Source: Laccaria trichodermophora (lineage: Eukaryota; Basidiomycota; Agaricomycetes; Agaricales; Hydnangiaceae). From it: a stretch of DNA of 64,000 nucleotides. Positions 11,990 to 24,375 of the stretch are shown in pieces. The stretch's first letter is position 1; the number at the start of each line of letters is the position of its first letter. The stretch lies in the NCBI GenBank assembly GCA_018417955.1, contig JACTVC010000004.1, positions 868,001 to 932,000 on the forward strand. Direction: 5' to 3'. The notes beneath the pieces were generated by a model, which was given only the letters and a program-made list of their open reading frames with translations, was not told the origin of the DNA and made no database searches. The translations under genes were made by a program, and so were the position numbers.

Positions 11990-14191
11990 GCAGCCCTACT
12001 TCTGCTACACTTCCATTCCAGGGCGTTCAAACGTTGTTATAAGTTATAGCAGCATAAATGTCGCCGACAGGGTAAGTGAAGCTCTCAGTTGCCTCTTGTC
12101 ACAAGCTCATCAACCGGTACTTTGCACAGATCAATTACTACATAAGCGCTGGCAACATAATGGCATCCGATGCAGCGATTCCCGACCGTAAAACCAAACG
12201 TACTTATCAAGGGGAGCAATTGAGATTGGGGAAAGATAAAGACTCTGCAAAGACTCCTCCTGGTGCGATCGTAATTCGGTACATCTGGAGCAATAAAGTG
12301 CAGGACTTTTTGGATGTCTGTCGGGTAACTGTTAGTTAAGAATGAGATCAACGAGCAACATACAAAAGGGAGATATGGCAACATAAGACCCATCTGAGAA
12401 AACCGAAGGTTTCAGCGTATAGTAAAGTGGAAGCCCGCAATGGCGTTGATGAACGTGAGCACCCAGTCCTTGGTGAATACGTCGATGACAACGTCCCTTT
12501 GAAACTCGATGAGTATGCAGAAGCGAGCAGGTCATGGATCTAACCTTAAACGACATCCTGCCCCCATAATCTCTGGGTGAAAGCCCCGTATATCGAAGTG
12601 AACGAAGGAGGCCTTGGTAGAGGACGCATGACAAAGCCAATCTCTGGCTTGCTAGGTGAGAGGACATCATGATTCAAAGCTTTCTCGTACAACCGAATAA
12701 CTCACAGCGAAAAGAGACACATATGACTTTGCCGAAAATTTGAGAGTAAGGCGAAACGGAAGCCCGTCTTGCGGTGTGTATGGACCTGGTCTGCGGGCAT
12801 TCCCCTGAATACAGTCCACCTCTGTGTAGCTCGTGCGGAAAGGGACGAAGCCATGAGTTTATACCCGCGACTGCTTGGCCGACAACCTGCTCGTAACCGC
12901 CGAGTGGAGCCACAGATGTATGGTCGCCTCAGGAAATGTGTCCCGAGGGTAAAAAACGGTCATGGCTTGGACACCAACTGAATCACGGGCGGGATGGACG
13001 CATATACGAAGCACACCCCGGTAGTCGAGTGGAAAGATACAGCCCGCCTTTGTTCATAAGGTAAAGACAGATGCACTGTTCAGTCATCTCTTCGACGGCA
13101 GTCTCTCAGAGGCTGTGTTGTTGAGTTGACTGGAAGCGAGCCATGATCTACGGCTCCTTGTCATGCAACTAGCCCCAATACCCTCCAGTAGCGTTGAAAA
13201 CAGTGCATCAACGCTGAGCCGCTTGGATCTGATCCTTGATAAACTGCGCGAACGACGGCCACTGGGCTAGGGTGTCAGAGAAGTGGGGAATGATGGAGCA
13301 CCGGGTTTCTAGGAGAGAGTCGCGTACAATGTCTAAAAACAGACATAACGCGCCTCGGTATCGTATCCATAAGACAGGGACAGGTCGAAGGACTGCCCGT
13401 GTTGCCGACGCCAAAACATGGCAAGGCTCTGGTGACAACCTGCCGTGGCAGACTCTGGTTTCAAGGGGGGTTTCTTGGCCTGTACCATGCTCCCAAATCC
13501 AAAGAATAAGAGTATGGCATGTCTGACAGGACCACAGATGGGAAGGAGGAGCGCGAGGAGAAGCGGAGAGAGAGGGATGCAGTGATGGAGCCATATAATA
13601 TACTGCCCCGTCTTAATATCGGTGAGACAAGGCAGATCAAAGAATGGGGCGTTCTGCGAACGCCAACCGAATCATGGGCAGGGTGAACGCGTAGCCGATA
13701 GGGCTCAGTAACTCTTTAAACAACACTAGGATAGCCTCAATCTAAGGACAAAGGGTGAGTCAGGTCCAATTTCTGGCTGGTTGGACTCACCGATCTGCCA
13801 GGCGGCCCACGCCAACTCAACGCCACGACTTCTTCCTTGTCTCCTTCTTCAACTCGTCCTCGATCTTTTTCTTCCACTGTGTGGAACGCTTCAATCTCGT
13901 TCTTCAAACTGTCAACTTGAAGCTCACCTTGTCGGGTCATGAGCTCCGCCAAAAATTGTCGGACTTAGTAGGGCGGATCGCGTTGGGAAGGAAACGGTCG
14001 GAGACGCTCTGCATGGAGTACCCCGTGGCTGATCCAGGTGAAGGATTGGGGCAGGTAGAGACGGATGAATGGATTGGCTGTTCTGAGCAGTTGTTAGCAC
14101 GTTCACATTGAGCGCGGGGGAGGGGAACGATGCGAGTAGACAGAGTGATGTGATACAGCCAGGGAAGGGAAGAACAAAGAGGGAGCGGTAC
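11990..14191. repeat. Chimeric, deleted third copy of the NLR/coiled-coil module
   Basis: At 12058-12220 the sequence matches the intron 1/exon 2 junction of the NLR genes (compare 15048-15180 and 48534-48670). At about 12230 it jumps directly to sequence matching exon 2 and intron 1 of the minus-strand coiled-coil gene (compare 53390-53640). Thus the NLR NB-TPR body and most of the partner gene are missing. Further on, 13420-13690 matches 45820-46080, and 13930-14190 matches 48090-48260. All reading frames are broken. Confidence 0.7.
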
Positions 14192-14194
14192 TAA

Positions 14195-14727
14195 CACCTT
14201 AAACAAGGGACGATCGGGTAGTTAAGCGAAGCCTTTGACAGATTGTTTGACAAATTAATCATTTTTGCACCTCTTATGTAATTAAAACAGACTTATGGGA
14301 AAATTTTTATATTGACGGCGTGTTTGCCTATTGTGCAAAGGTGATGTCCAGATGTAAAAAAAATGTTGTTACTATTTTTAAAATGTGTCTTGAGATGCAT
14401 CCACAGGACAAAAGGCTGGTAAGAATTAAAATTTGTAAATGTAACGAATTTCAGGAACAATTCATTCTGTCTCTTTGGCAATAAGAATTTTTTTTATTTT
14501 TAGCAAAGCTTTGCCTAGGTAACACAGCTGTGGGCAAAAATTAAACAATAAGCACATTAATTGTTTTTTCTCTGTCAGCCCCCTTGAACAATTGGCAAAC
14601 ATACGGTCATAATAAAAATTTTCCCATTGGTTTGTTGTAATTACATAACTGATACAAAAATGATTACTTCGTCACGGAATCCGTCAAGGGCTTCGCTTAA
14701 CTGCCCGATCGTCCCATGTTTAAGGTG
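14195..14727. mobile_element. Harbinger-like MITE with long TIRs
   Basis: An AT-rich 533-bp insertion has terminal inverted repeats of about 90 bp, starting CACCTTAAACAAGGGACGAT on the left and its near-complement on the right. The trinucleotide TAA flanks both ends (14192-14194 and 14728-14730), the duplication expected of PIF/Harbinger elements. No transposase frame is seen. It lies about 245 bp upstream of the NLR copy 1 start and is absent from the matching place upstream of NLR copy 2 (about 48265). Confidence 0.7.
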
Positions 14728-14799
14728 TAACAAGTGACAGTGCGAACCAAAACTTCGAGCACTTCAAGCTTCAGCTTTATCTCCGATGATCTGCCGCTG

Positions 14800-14972
14800 C
14801 GCAGAAACGTTTACGCTTCTCTGAACCGGGTTCCGAGCGCCCAGTGGGGCAGGTGACAAAGAGCTGTGGCGAGCGCTTACCGGCAAAACGCGAACGACGC
14901 CTGATGGTCAACGTGTGGCGTTTGTTCCAAGCGTCGCTTCTTCCCTTCGCCCACATCTGCCACACTTCCAAC
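14800..14972 (+). promoter_or_regulatory. Shared promoter-like cassette, NLR copy 1
   Basis: The block starting at 'cagaaacgtttacgcttctctgaaccggg' and ending at the NLR ATG is repeated at 48290-48458, and in diverged form at 37439-37600 and 2226-2275 plus 3256-3330. It is the only 5' sequence common to all four genes. Confidence 0.45.
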
Positions 14973-17612
14973 ATGAGTGAAAACCATATCTTCCAAGGTG
15001 CTCAGAATTTCGTTATAAGAGGGGGCACATTCGTGGCTGGCGATAATGTAACTGAAGCGCTCTGATGCCTTCTTATCACACGCTAATCAGTTGGTATTTT
15101 GCGCAGATCAATAACTACACTGGGGCTGGCAACAAAATGATATCCGATGCAGCCATTCCTGTGAAACCAAACTCAAGTATTTGGTTCACGGGATGGACCG
15201 ACGTTCTCGCCAAAATGAAGAAACATTTTACTGCCAGAAGCAACGATAAACTCCGCCGCCGAAAATTCTTTTTGTTGTATGGCATGGGGGGTATCGGGAA
15301 GACTCAGATTTGCTTGAGGTTCATTGAGGATATGGCTGACTAGTAAGTACCCCACCATATTACTTAGTCCCTGTTTCTGATTGGTCCCCAGCTTTTCCCA
15401 TGTTTTCTGGATTGATGCATCTTCAGTTAGTACAATCACTCAGGGACTGAAGGGAATCTGCAACCTTCCTGAGGCTCAATCTTCTGCTCTGGGTGGTTCA
15501 CCTGAATCTGCTTTACAGTGGATTAGCTCTTTGAGAGGGAACTATGTGATGGTCTTTGATAATGCTGATAATCTGACACCTGAGGAACTTGAGCAATATT
15601 TTCCATCTGGGCTAGGAGGGAATATTCTGATAACTAGTCGCAACTCTGGCCTAAAATGTTTGACTTTACATGAGAATTCTCTTGAGGTGAAAGAGATGGA
15701 AGAAAATGATGCCATCTCTCTACTCTTAAAGGCTGCTTGGTTGGATGAGTGTCAGGAAAGTTTGCAAGCTGTGGCTTCCAAGATTGTGAATGAGCTCTTT
15801 TGCATTCCTCTGGCTATTGATCAGGCTGGTGCTTTCATTGCTTCTGGGAACACAGACATCAGAGACTATCTTGATGAATATTCTCAAAACAGAGAAAGAT
15901 TATTATCTCACCCAGCTTTTAAAGGGGCATCTAAATATAACAGAACTGTGTATGGGACTTGGGAGCTATCATTTAAAGAAATCCAGAAAAGAGCTAAAAG
16001 TGATGATTCTGAAAGAGCTGAGGCAGCTAAGAGTGCAATGTTTCTTCTGGCAATCTTTGCCTTTTTTCATTTTGATGGTATTACAGCAGAAATTTTTTCT
16101 TATGCTGCTACTCAGAAATCTGGTGATAATGAGCAGAGGTCTGCTTTGCCTCTTGCAAGCTCCATAATTGACCGGACACTGCTACAGCTTCACAACACAG
16201 GAAAATGGGATAATTCCATCTTCAAAGAGGGAGTTCAGGTTCTACTTTCATTTGGCCTGATCAAACTGGTATCACCCAAAGGTGTTTATACCATGCACCC
16301 ACTTATTCATGCATGGGGAAGAGACAGAATGTCCTCAGAAGATAGACAGAAATACTGTTTAATGGCATATGTAATGTTAGCTTGCTGTCTGCCAACATAC
16401 TTTGATAAGCAGCCATATCAGTTCAGAAGGATTTTGGTCACTCATTTGAGGGCCAATCCACAGCACAGTGTAATGACAAAGAAGGAAATGGTTGATAAAT
16501 ACTTTGATGATGCTCATGAAAAATTTGGGAGAATGTTGGAGGAGCAGGGGTATTTTAGTGAGGCAGCGAAGTTTCAACTTCTAGCACTGGATGCAAGAAG
16601 CAGAACTCTTGGTGAGGAGCACCCAGATACAATCAGAGCCATGGGTGATCTTGCAAATACATACCAGAATTCAGGAAAATATGCAGATGCAGAGAAGCTT
16701 CACATGAAAGGTCTAGATGTGAGAAAGAGACATCTTGGGGAAGATGACATAGCTACAGTTTGGTCCATGGCCAATCTTGCAATTACATATGTGAGGCTAG
16801 GAAAATATGCAGATGCAGAGAAGCTTGAAATCAAAGTTCTAGATATGAGAAACAGACTTCTTGGAGAAGATCACCCAGATACAATCTGGGCCATGAGTAA
16901 TCTTGCAAGTACATATCAGAGTCTAGGAAAATATGCAGATGCAGAGAAGCTTCAAAGCCAAGTTCTAGATATGAGAAACAGACTTCTTGGAGAAGAGCAC
17001 CCAGATACAATCTCGGCCATGAATAATCTTGCAAATACATATCATAGTCTAGGAAAATATGCAGATGCAGAGAAGCTTCAAATCAAAGTTCTAGATATGA
17101 GGAACAGACTTCTTGGAGAAGAGCACCCAGATACAATCTCAGCCATGAATAATCTTGCAAATACATATCATAGTCTAGGAAAATATGCAGATGCAGAGAA
17201 GCTTCAAATCAAAGTTCTAGATATGAGAAACAGACTTCTTGGAGAAGAGCACCCAGATACAATGTCGGCCATGGGTAATCTTGCAAATACATATGCGGCT
17301 TTAGAAAAATATGCAGATGCAGAGAAATTTCAAAGCAAAGTTCTAGATATGAGAAACAGACTTCTTGGAGAAGAACACCCTGATACAATCAGTGGAATGG
17401 AAAATCTTGCAATAACACTTTGCCATCTGAAAAGATACACAGATGCAGCCAGGCTGGAAGTCCAAGTTGTGGATCTAAGAAAGAAGATTCTTGGAGAAGA
17501 ACATCCAAAAACAGTCAAAGCGGTGGCATTACTTGCACAAATGAGATCTCAAGCCAACACAGATACTTCAGGAACTGAGTCAAAGAAACAAGGTGAGTCT
17601 TATCCACTCTAG
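14973..17612 (+). CDS. NB-TPR NLR-type protein, copy 1
   Basis: Three exons, 14973-15047, 15107-15342 and 15392-17612, join in frame to give 843 residues. The N-terminus carries the GAQNFVIRGGTF motif common in Agaricomycete NLRs. The NB part has a P-loop GMGGIGKT (residues 84-91), a Walker B-like MVFDNAD (157-163), LITSRN (183-188), IPLAIDQAG (242-250) and an MHD-like MHPLIHAWGRDRM (405-417). The C-terminus holds seven full 42-residue TPR units of the kinesin-light-chain type (LGEEHPDTI...KYADAEKL) and one partial unit. Proteins of this build act as cytoplasmic sensors in fungal self/non-self and stress responses; the ligand is unknown. Exon 3 is AT-rich and poor in CpG compared with exons 1-2. 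A GTGAGT at about 17594 could be a fourth intron donor. A MITE lies in the promoter. Confidence 0.85.
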
Positions 17613-18128
17613 AATCTGGTCAATTCACATATTTACAATATTAGTTCACCATTTTTCCACAATTGCAAGTAGGCTTTCCAAAATATTGAAGAGAAAGGTA
17701 TGCAATATCACAACATTCCTCATATTATAGATTCTTATTTGGTTTTCTAGTAGTTAGTGTAACATATCCCTGGGGCCCTTGAGCACTGCAGGCTTCTTAT
17801 ATAGCAGGCATTGGCTTGTAATTATAGGAGCCAATTGAAAGTAATGGTATGTTTTTGCTAAATGTTGAATGTTGAAATTTCAATCACAGTGCCATAAACA
17901 CTACCACCCTATTCAAAAATATTCCCTAGAAGAGGGGAGGTGTGAGAACATATTCACACAAACTCAGATTGAGAAAACCAGCAAGGCCAAGGAAAACTAC
18001 TATGCCAGAGGCAAGAAATTGGGGTGATTGCAAGGTTGGGATAGAAGAACAGATCATTTACTCAAGAGGCTCACAGACAACAGTAAAGAGGAAAGGAAGA
18101 GCAAGAGGGCTTGAATAAGGGAGGGGCT
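17613..18128. other. Convergent 3' intergenic region, copy 1
   Basis: This stretch between the stop of NLR copy 1 and the original stop of the facing coiled-coil gene is matched by 51221-51734 in copy 2 with few changes. No open frame of interest is present; it presumably holds both 3' ends. The high similarity shows the two genes were duplicated together. Confidence 0.5.
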
Positions 18129-20433
18129 CTACCAATTCCATTCCTCGTCTTCATCTTGAGTCTTGCCATTTGCAGATGTTGTTGTCAGTTTGTTTGAAGG
18201 TTTCATCCCTCCATCTGGTCAGGAGGGCATCAAGGTCGTCAGGTGTGGTTTCTTGGAATCAGGGGTCATAACACTTGCAATGCATATAGTATCGTCATTA
18301 TCATCATCAAGAAGGGAGGGGGATAAAGGCAAGGTAGGTAGAGGCGTGCTCATCGTACATGAGATTGGTGGAGCTGACCCGATCAGCGTGGTGGGAGCAT
18401 TCCATGCAGAAACAATGCTTTGCAAGACGTCCAATAGTAGCACAGATGCTCGTTTTTGACTTTTGGTGAAGCTGTATACAGGCATGACATCAGCTTCACA
18501 GCCAGGGACCAGGAGAGACAAAAAGGAAGCCAAATGGACGAGGTCAAACCAAGACCTGGGACCCTTTTGTGATCAAAAAGCCGTCTCATTCAAGAGAAGA
18601 GTCCAAAGGAGAAACACGTACATAGGACTATCCCTCAACTCCCCCAACTTCTTACCCATACTACCCATCCACAACGCACCACCACCCACCAAGACACCCA
18701 GTCCAGGGATAGATGAAGGGGGAGGAAGAGAACCCATCCCATTCACACCACCCCCAACCCTCCCATCAAACTGAGCCACATAGCCATGTCCATTTGTGTT
18801 GATAGTCGCCTGCATATTCCCATTTGTCTTCTCCCTGCTGCTACTGCCACCCTCAAGCTTTGCAGTACCCTCAAGCTCAGGGAGTGGTGATGGTACCCTT
18901 GAGCTCCCTACTGAACTCGCAGTAGTGGCGTTTGCCGTCATCCCAGGCTCGATTGCCAACAACCCACTGCTCAAATGCAGGGGGACAACATCTTTTGATT
19001 TCTGCCAGCGGACTTTGGCTCTGCCACTGGGGGTCAAGTCCAAGCTAGACATGAAGGTCACCTCGTCAAACTCCTCCTCGTCAGGCTCTCCCTGGGGTTG
19101 AGGCTCCCCTGAAATGGGCTGCTGCAGATCCACCACACCGCATTGCCATTCTTTGCGCTTGAATGCAGGGTTCAGACTCATGGTCGGAGTTGCACCTGTA
19201 TTGTGTACCATCAATTCTGGGGCCGCACGAAAGTTATCACTTTCCACAAGCGGTTCTTGGCCATCCTCAACATCATCGCCTCCCAATTCCTTGCCACCTA
19301 AAGACGACACAGCCGTTGAGCTCAAGCACTGCGAGTACCGCATTGTCGCACTGGTAGCAGTAGCATGCGTTGACACAGAGGAAAGACTCTCCTTCTCCCT
19401 TGCATGAGTCCGCCATCTTGGCACCGATGGCCCTCCAGATAGAGATGAGCTTCGTTCTGCCAATAGTGGCAAACTCCATTGGCCCGAAAGGGGCAAAGGA
19501 GAAGCAGATATTGGGGATGGGGAGCTGGGGGTCAAATTTGGATCAGTGATAGACAATCCAGCTGCCAAGAATCGGTACATGCCCTCTTTAATGCCTTCAA
19601 GTACCGCAGGGCCCATGAGGCCTGCTACGACAGTGGAGGCAGGGTTGGTGATAGTATTTGGGGGTGTCCTTACTATTGCATCTGGAGGTGATTGCAACTT
19701 TTTGAAGCCTCGGTTTATGATGTGTTCCCATTTATGTTTTACTGTGGACACATTAAGGTGAGCAATTGACATTGGGAGAAAAAGAAGATTGAGACGTACA
19801 CTGCAACAAATCCTCCTTGTGAACAGCCAGCTGTGATTGTAATTCGAGGCATTTAGACTCTTTTTGAGCAATAAAGTGCAGGAGTTCTGCGTGTCTGTAG
19901 AGTAAATGTTAGTTACAGGGTCAAGAATGAGATCTACAAGCAAAATGCAAAAAAGAGTGAAATGCAACAAAAGACCCTTTGAGGAAACCGAAGCTTGAAG
20001 CATAGGGTAAAGTGGAAGACCCCCATGACATTAAAGGACGTACAGGGTCCTCAATGAATTCTTGGATGACAGCCCACAGCTGGAGGGCCCCAACTGGCCC
20101 CGTCTTGGTAAGACAATATCAAATCAAAGAACAGGGCATTCTGCCAATGCCAACTGAAGCATGGGAAGGGTAAGCGCATAGGGAACAAGCAGAGTGAGCC
20201 CAGGTTGGTTCGCTGTACAAGTTGCTCCTGGGACCTCCAGTGCAGAAAGTAGGGATCTTGACATGCAGAGCGTGACTTTGAGCCCATGAAATCATATCAG
20301 AGCAACGATGTGGGGAGGAAAGAGAGTTGGGGCTGGTGGCCAACATTTGATGGTACATGAGTGGCTTGTCACGTCATATGAGGAAGGGTGAGGATGGCCC
20401 GAACCCTCCTCAACACCACGAGGGCTTGACCAG

Positions 20434-21686
20434 TGTAGACAAACGAAAGTTCACCTCAGGAAACAGTAATCAGTCGTCTACCTCAGATAAAGAAGCGAAG
20501 GGTCAAGAGGGAAAGGGAGTTAGCTAGGACAACAGACGAAGAAGACACGTAGCAGTGAAAGAATGCGTGAGAGTGTATTAAGCACTCGCGTTGTCCAAAC
20601 TGATGGTGGCGTTGAGTGGCGTGAGAGCGTACGTTGAGGAAAGTAATCGAGAGTCGTCTAAGCTGTTGTTCTTCAAAATACTTGTAGTCTTCAATGCTTA
20701 TGAGAGAGGAAAAACTTGGAGGGAAAGAATCAATCTCCATTCACGAGGTGGGAGGGCACCTTAAGTACAAAAATCATAATCACAAGGCATCTACACGTTC
20801 TCATGTGCTGCCTGTCCAAAAAAGTTCTAAAGAAAATAAGAAGACAAATGAACAAAAGTAAAAATAGCTTTTGACACATCCTATCAAGTTCCTCTGCTGA
20901 ACCGTCATACTGGGAATTTCTCGGGGAGCTAATCGACGGTGTGAGAGGCCTATTTGCTAATGCGACTGCCCCGCTCAGTGCGGGCTTGTGAAGCGTTCAC
21001 TCTGAACTTCTCGCATAGCTGAAGCCAAGAGGGAAGGAGGAGGCAAGAATGGGTGGATCTGGGATCAACACCCATGAGTGAGCAATGAGCAGTTACAAGA
21101 TACTCAGCTGGCCCAACATGATTATGCATACTGTAGGAAGTACAGATATACAAAGCACTACATGTAGTGCAAGAGGATGGCAAGACTGCTGACAAGATGG
21201 TGGTTCAAGACAAAAGATCAATATATTATGTAAGATATCCAAATCTAGCTATATACCATTGTTTGACTATGGCCTCTGGGCATTCCCTTCCAATCCTATA
21301 TCACAGGGCTTCACAACTGTCGATGCTTCGACCCTACCATCCAGTCCTAAAGCTCGGTTTTGGTCCCCGAAAGGAGTTGTCATAAGTACCAAACAAAAAT
21401 AAATAAGAAGAAAAATTGAATTCAAGCGTACGAAGATGAAGGATTGAAAACCGATCCTATAAAGGTTGCTGATTGAAAAGTAACCAGTGATGACGTCATA
21501 CCTTGAGACGTTTACAGTGAAGATGCCAGAGATGACGTTGCACAATCCAACAAGTCGTCCTTGACTTTTGCATTCTAAAAAAAATAAAAGACACTAAAAA
21601 AATAAAAAAGAACTGTAAAAACTAGCACACGTGAAGAATAAAGAAATAAAGGAAGTGCCATGAGTAGTACACTCTGCACTTCCACA
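20434..21686 (-). repeat. 3' LTR (with nested solo LTR)
   Basis: It matches 30308-31236 almost base for base once the 319-bp insert at 20987-21305 and its 5-bp duplicate are removed. In plus-strand reading it begins TGTAGA and ends CTTCCACA. The few differences from the other LTR are mostly C/T or G/A, pointing to a fairly recent insertion. Confidence 0.9.
20987..21305. mobile_element. 319-bp solo LTR-like insertion in the 3' LTR
   Basis: The insert starts TGTGAAG and ends TATCACA, so its ends are TGTGA/TCACA. GGGCT occurs directly before (20982-20986) and after (21306-21310) it. Removing the insert and one GGGCT restores the sequence of the other LTR exactly at the join. Five-base duplication plus TG...CA ends fit a solo LTR of a second retrotransposon. 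No coding sequence is present. Confidence 0.75.
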
Positions 21687-23282
21687 AATAAGGAGAAAAT
21701 ATAAATGATGCCCCCATCATTTCGGAATGGGGTTCAACAGAAAAAGAAAAAGAAAAACTCAGCGAAGGGGGAGAGCAGCAAGAGCCCAGGACTTGAGGAC
21801 ATTGATGCTCGAAGTTTCGATGAGGTTCTCATGAGCACCCTCGTTTACCATGCTTGAGGAAGACATATAACGAACATATTGAACTGAATTGTAGTCTGTA
21901 GGATCGAGCTCTGAAATTGCTGGGAGGTATTGAGAGTGAAGGCTGCTGGATGCTTGTGACAAGGGCTTGACAGTTGGAATGAATGTAAGGGAAGGGTTAT
22001 CCGGAAGACGCGCTACGCCGACTTTAATAGAAACTGGGAAAGGAGGAGTGACTAGAAGATCTCGATTAAGAGTTCCTAAGACTGTCGACGCATGCACTGA
22101 TGATGAAGAAGAGGCTGCGACATGGAGGGAATACTCGGTAGGTTGGACCGTCCGGATCGTCTGATGTTCTTCACGGTAATAGAAAATCTTTAAGCGGTTA
22201 GCGGCTACAGAACCATGCATTACCGTCCCATCCAATTCCCTCAGTTGATAAGTTGTGTCGCACAACTGTCAGTGGACGATATATGGTCCAGTCCAACGCA
22301 ATGCTCCTTTGTTACCCATCTGAGAATCTAACCAAGTCTCGTGCAAAAGCACCCAAGTCCCCAAAATGAACGAACCAGAAGATAAATAATGTGCGTGCTT
22401 ATGATTAAAATCATCCACCGTGTGTTGACGAACTTTCTTCTGCTGCTCCATGGCAAGAACCAGCTTTTTGTCACCTCGAAGAATTTGTTGCATCCGCAAG
22501 GCGAGAAGGTCTTCGGTAGAAGTGACGCTGTGCCAATCTAATGTGTCCCATGTTTTATCTGCAAAGTCAAAAGTGAAAAAGGGGTGACGGCCATAGAGAA
22601 GAAAGTAAGGAGGATACCCTGTCACTCGTGACATAGAACAACGCATAGCCCAAAGTCCTGCATGTAGATATAAAGGCCAACGCAAAGCGTCTTCTCCGCA
22701 TGCTCGCAGAATCGAATTGACGAGAGTTTGATGTGAGCATTCAGAATGACTGTTCCCTTCAGGGTGATAAGGAGATGAAACGATGGTGACAATTCCATAT
22801 TGTTTGAAAAGGATCTCGACAGCACCTTTGAATTCCATGCCACCATCGACCAGACAAAGAAGGACTCCTCCAAATCGACAGTATACTTCCTCATACAAGA
22901 ACTTCGCCCATGCTTCAGAACTAGCGTGCCTTGCCGCGCGTGCCTCTACCCATGAGATAGAAGGTGTACTTTACACTCCCCCACACACTCTGGTTGGACT
23001 CCAGATGGACTCCACTGGACTCCACCTGGACTGAATGGAGTCCAGATGGAGTCTACCTCATAGAACCAAATGTATATTTTTTGGATCATCAAGCTGGAGT
23101 CCAGATGGAGTCTGCATAGACTCTGTCTGGACTCTCTCAAGGATTGTTGTGGAATTTTAACAAGTCAGACCTTCTCCCACCTCAAAATTCCATACAAAAT
23201 TCATAGGTGAACAGATATTGTATTGATAACTGTATATAGAAACAAAATTGAAGTATATTTAGTAACTAAATAAGTTAATTTT

Positions 23283-23660
23283 AATATATTCTATGTTACA
23301 GAGAGGGGAAGGAGTGGGGGGGAGGGAGTGGTGATCAGGGAGGGAGGGGGGAGGGAAAGGGAGAGAAGAATGGAGGGGGGAGGGAAAGGGAGAGAAGAAT
23401 GGAGGGGGGAGGGAAAGGGAGAGAAGAATGGAGGGGGGAGGGAAAGGGAGAAGGGAAAGAGGGAGGGGTTGAGAGGAATGGAGGGGGACAGAGGAATGGA
23501 GGGGAAGGGAAAGGGAAAAGGGAGGGTGGAATGGAGGGAGAGTGGAAGGGAGAGAGAGGGGGGAGAGAGAGGAGTGGAGGGGGGAGAGAGGAATGGAAGG
23601 GGGAGGGAGTGGTGAGCAGTATGGGAGGGGGTGGTGAGTAATGAAGGGGGCAAGGAGTGG
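23283..23660. repeat. GA-rich tandem repeat, 29-bp period
   Basis: The motif GAAGAATGG recurs at about 23365, 23394 and 23423, giving a 29-bp period for three to four clean units. These are followed by degenerate G/A-rich sequence to 23660. A second simple stretch rich in TGTCGT and CGTGTCAT runs from 23690 to about 24000. The open frames over this region only reflect the skewed composition. Confidence 0.7.
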
Positions 23661-24289
23661 TGGTCCTTGGCCCTCGTCGTCCTGCGTGGGCATTGTGTTG
23701 TCGTCCCAGGGTGGCCGTTCGTCGTTGTTGTCACGTGTTGTTGTTGTCGCGTGATGTGGTCGTTTTTGCATGTCGTCGTTGTCGCGTGTCATAGTCGTCG
23801 TCGTCATCGCGTATCATGGTCGTTGCGTGTCGTGGGCATGGTCGTTGCGTGTCATGGTCGTCGTTGCATGTCGTTGCTGTCGCGTGTCATCGTTGTCGTT
23901 GCGTGTCGTTGTCGCCACCACGTGTCGTCATCATCACGTGTCATCGTCATCATCGTCATGTGTTGTTGTCCTCGCGTGTTATTGACACGTCATCGTGTCG
24001 TGGGTGGTGGTGGGTCGCCGTTGCCATCCTGTCGTTGGCCTTTGTGGTGGTGGTGGGCCATTGTTGGCATTGGTGGGGTGTTGTCGTTGCGTGGGGTTGC
24101 CGTTGTCGTGAGGTCGGTTTGTGCAAGGTGGGGTGGTTGGGTGTGTCGAACGAGGTTGGAGGTGGGAAGGTGGTGGTGGTGGGAAGACAAAAGACAACGA
24201 CATGGCAACAAAGCCAACATGTTTGGCCTGCTTTCGGAACGTGCCGGGAGTGAGGGTATATGATGTGTAAAGATCGCTCAGATAATAAA

Positions 24290-24375
24290 GCCTTCATGGT
24301 GTAGTGGTTTATTGTGGCAGTAAAAGCTGCCCAAGTGATTGAGTGTTCAATTCCCGGTCATGGCATTCTTTTTTC
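24290..24375 (+). pseudogene. tRNA-like segment with Pol III boxes
   Basis: TGGTGTAGTGG (about 24297-24307) fits a tRNA A box, and GTGTTCAATTCC (about 24343-24354) fits a B box. A T6 run follows at about 24368-24373. The ends can form an acceptor-like stem with 5 of 7 pairs, but the anticodon loop has six bases and the T stem does not pair. It is a decayed tRNA copy or the head of a SINE rather than a working tRNA gene. Confidence 0.4.

Noticed and set aside
23290..24300. Long open frames over the GA-rich and GTCGT-rich stretches as genes
   Set aside because: Frames are open on both strands because of skewed composition and give only G/E/R or V/S/C/R-rich peptides without domains.
24290..24375. 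Functional tRNA gene
   Set aside because: The anticodon loop has six bases and the T stem cannot pair; only the A and B boxes and the T run are good.
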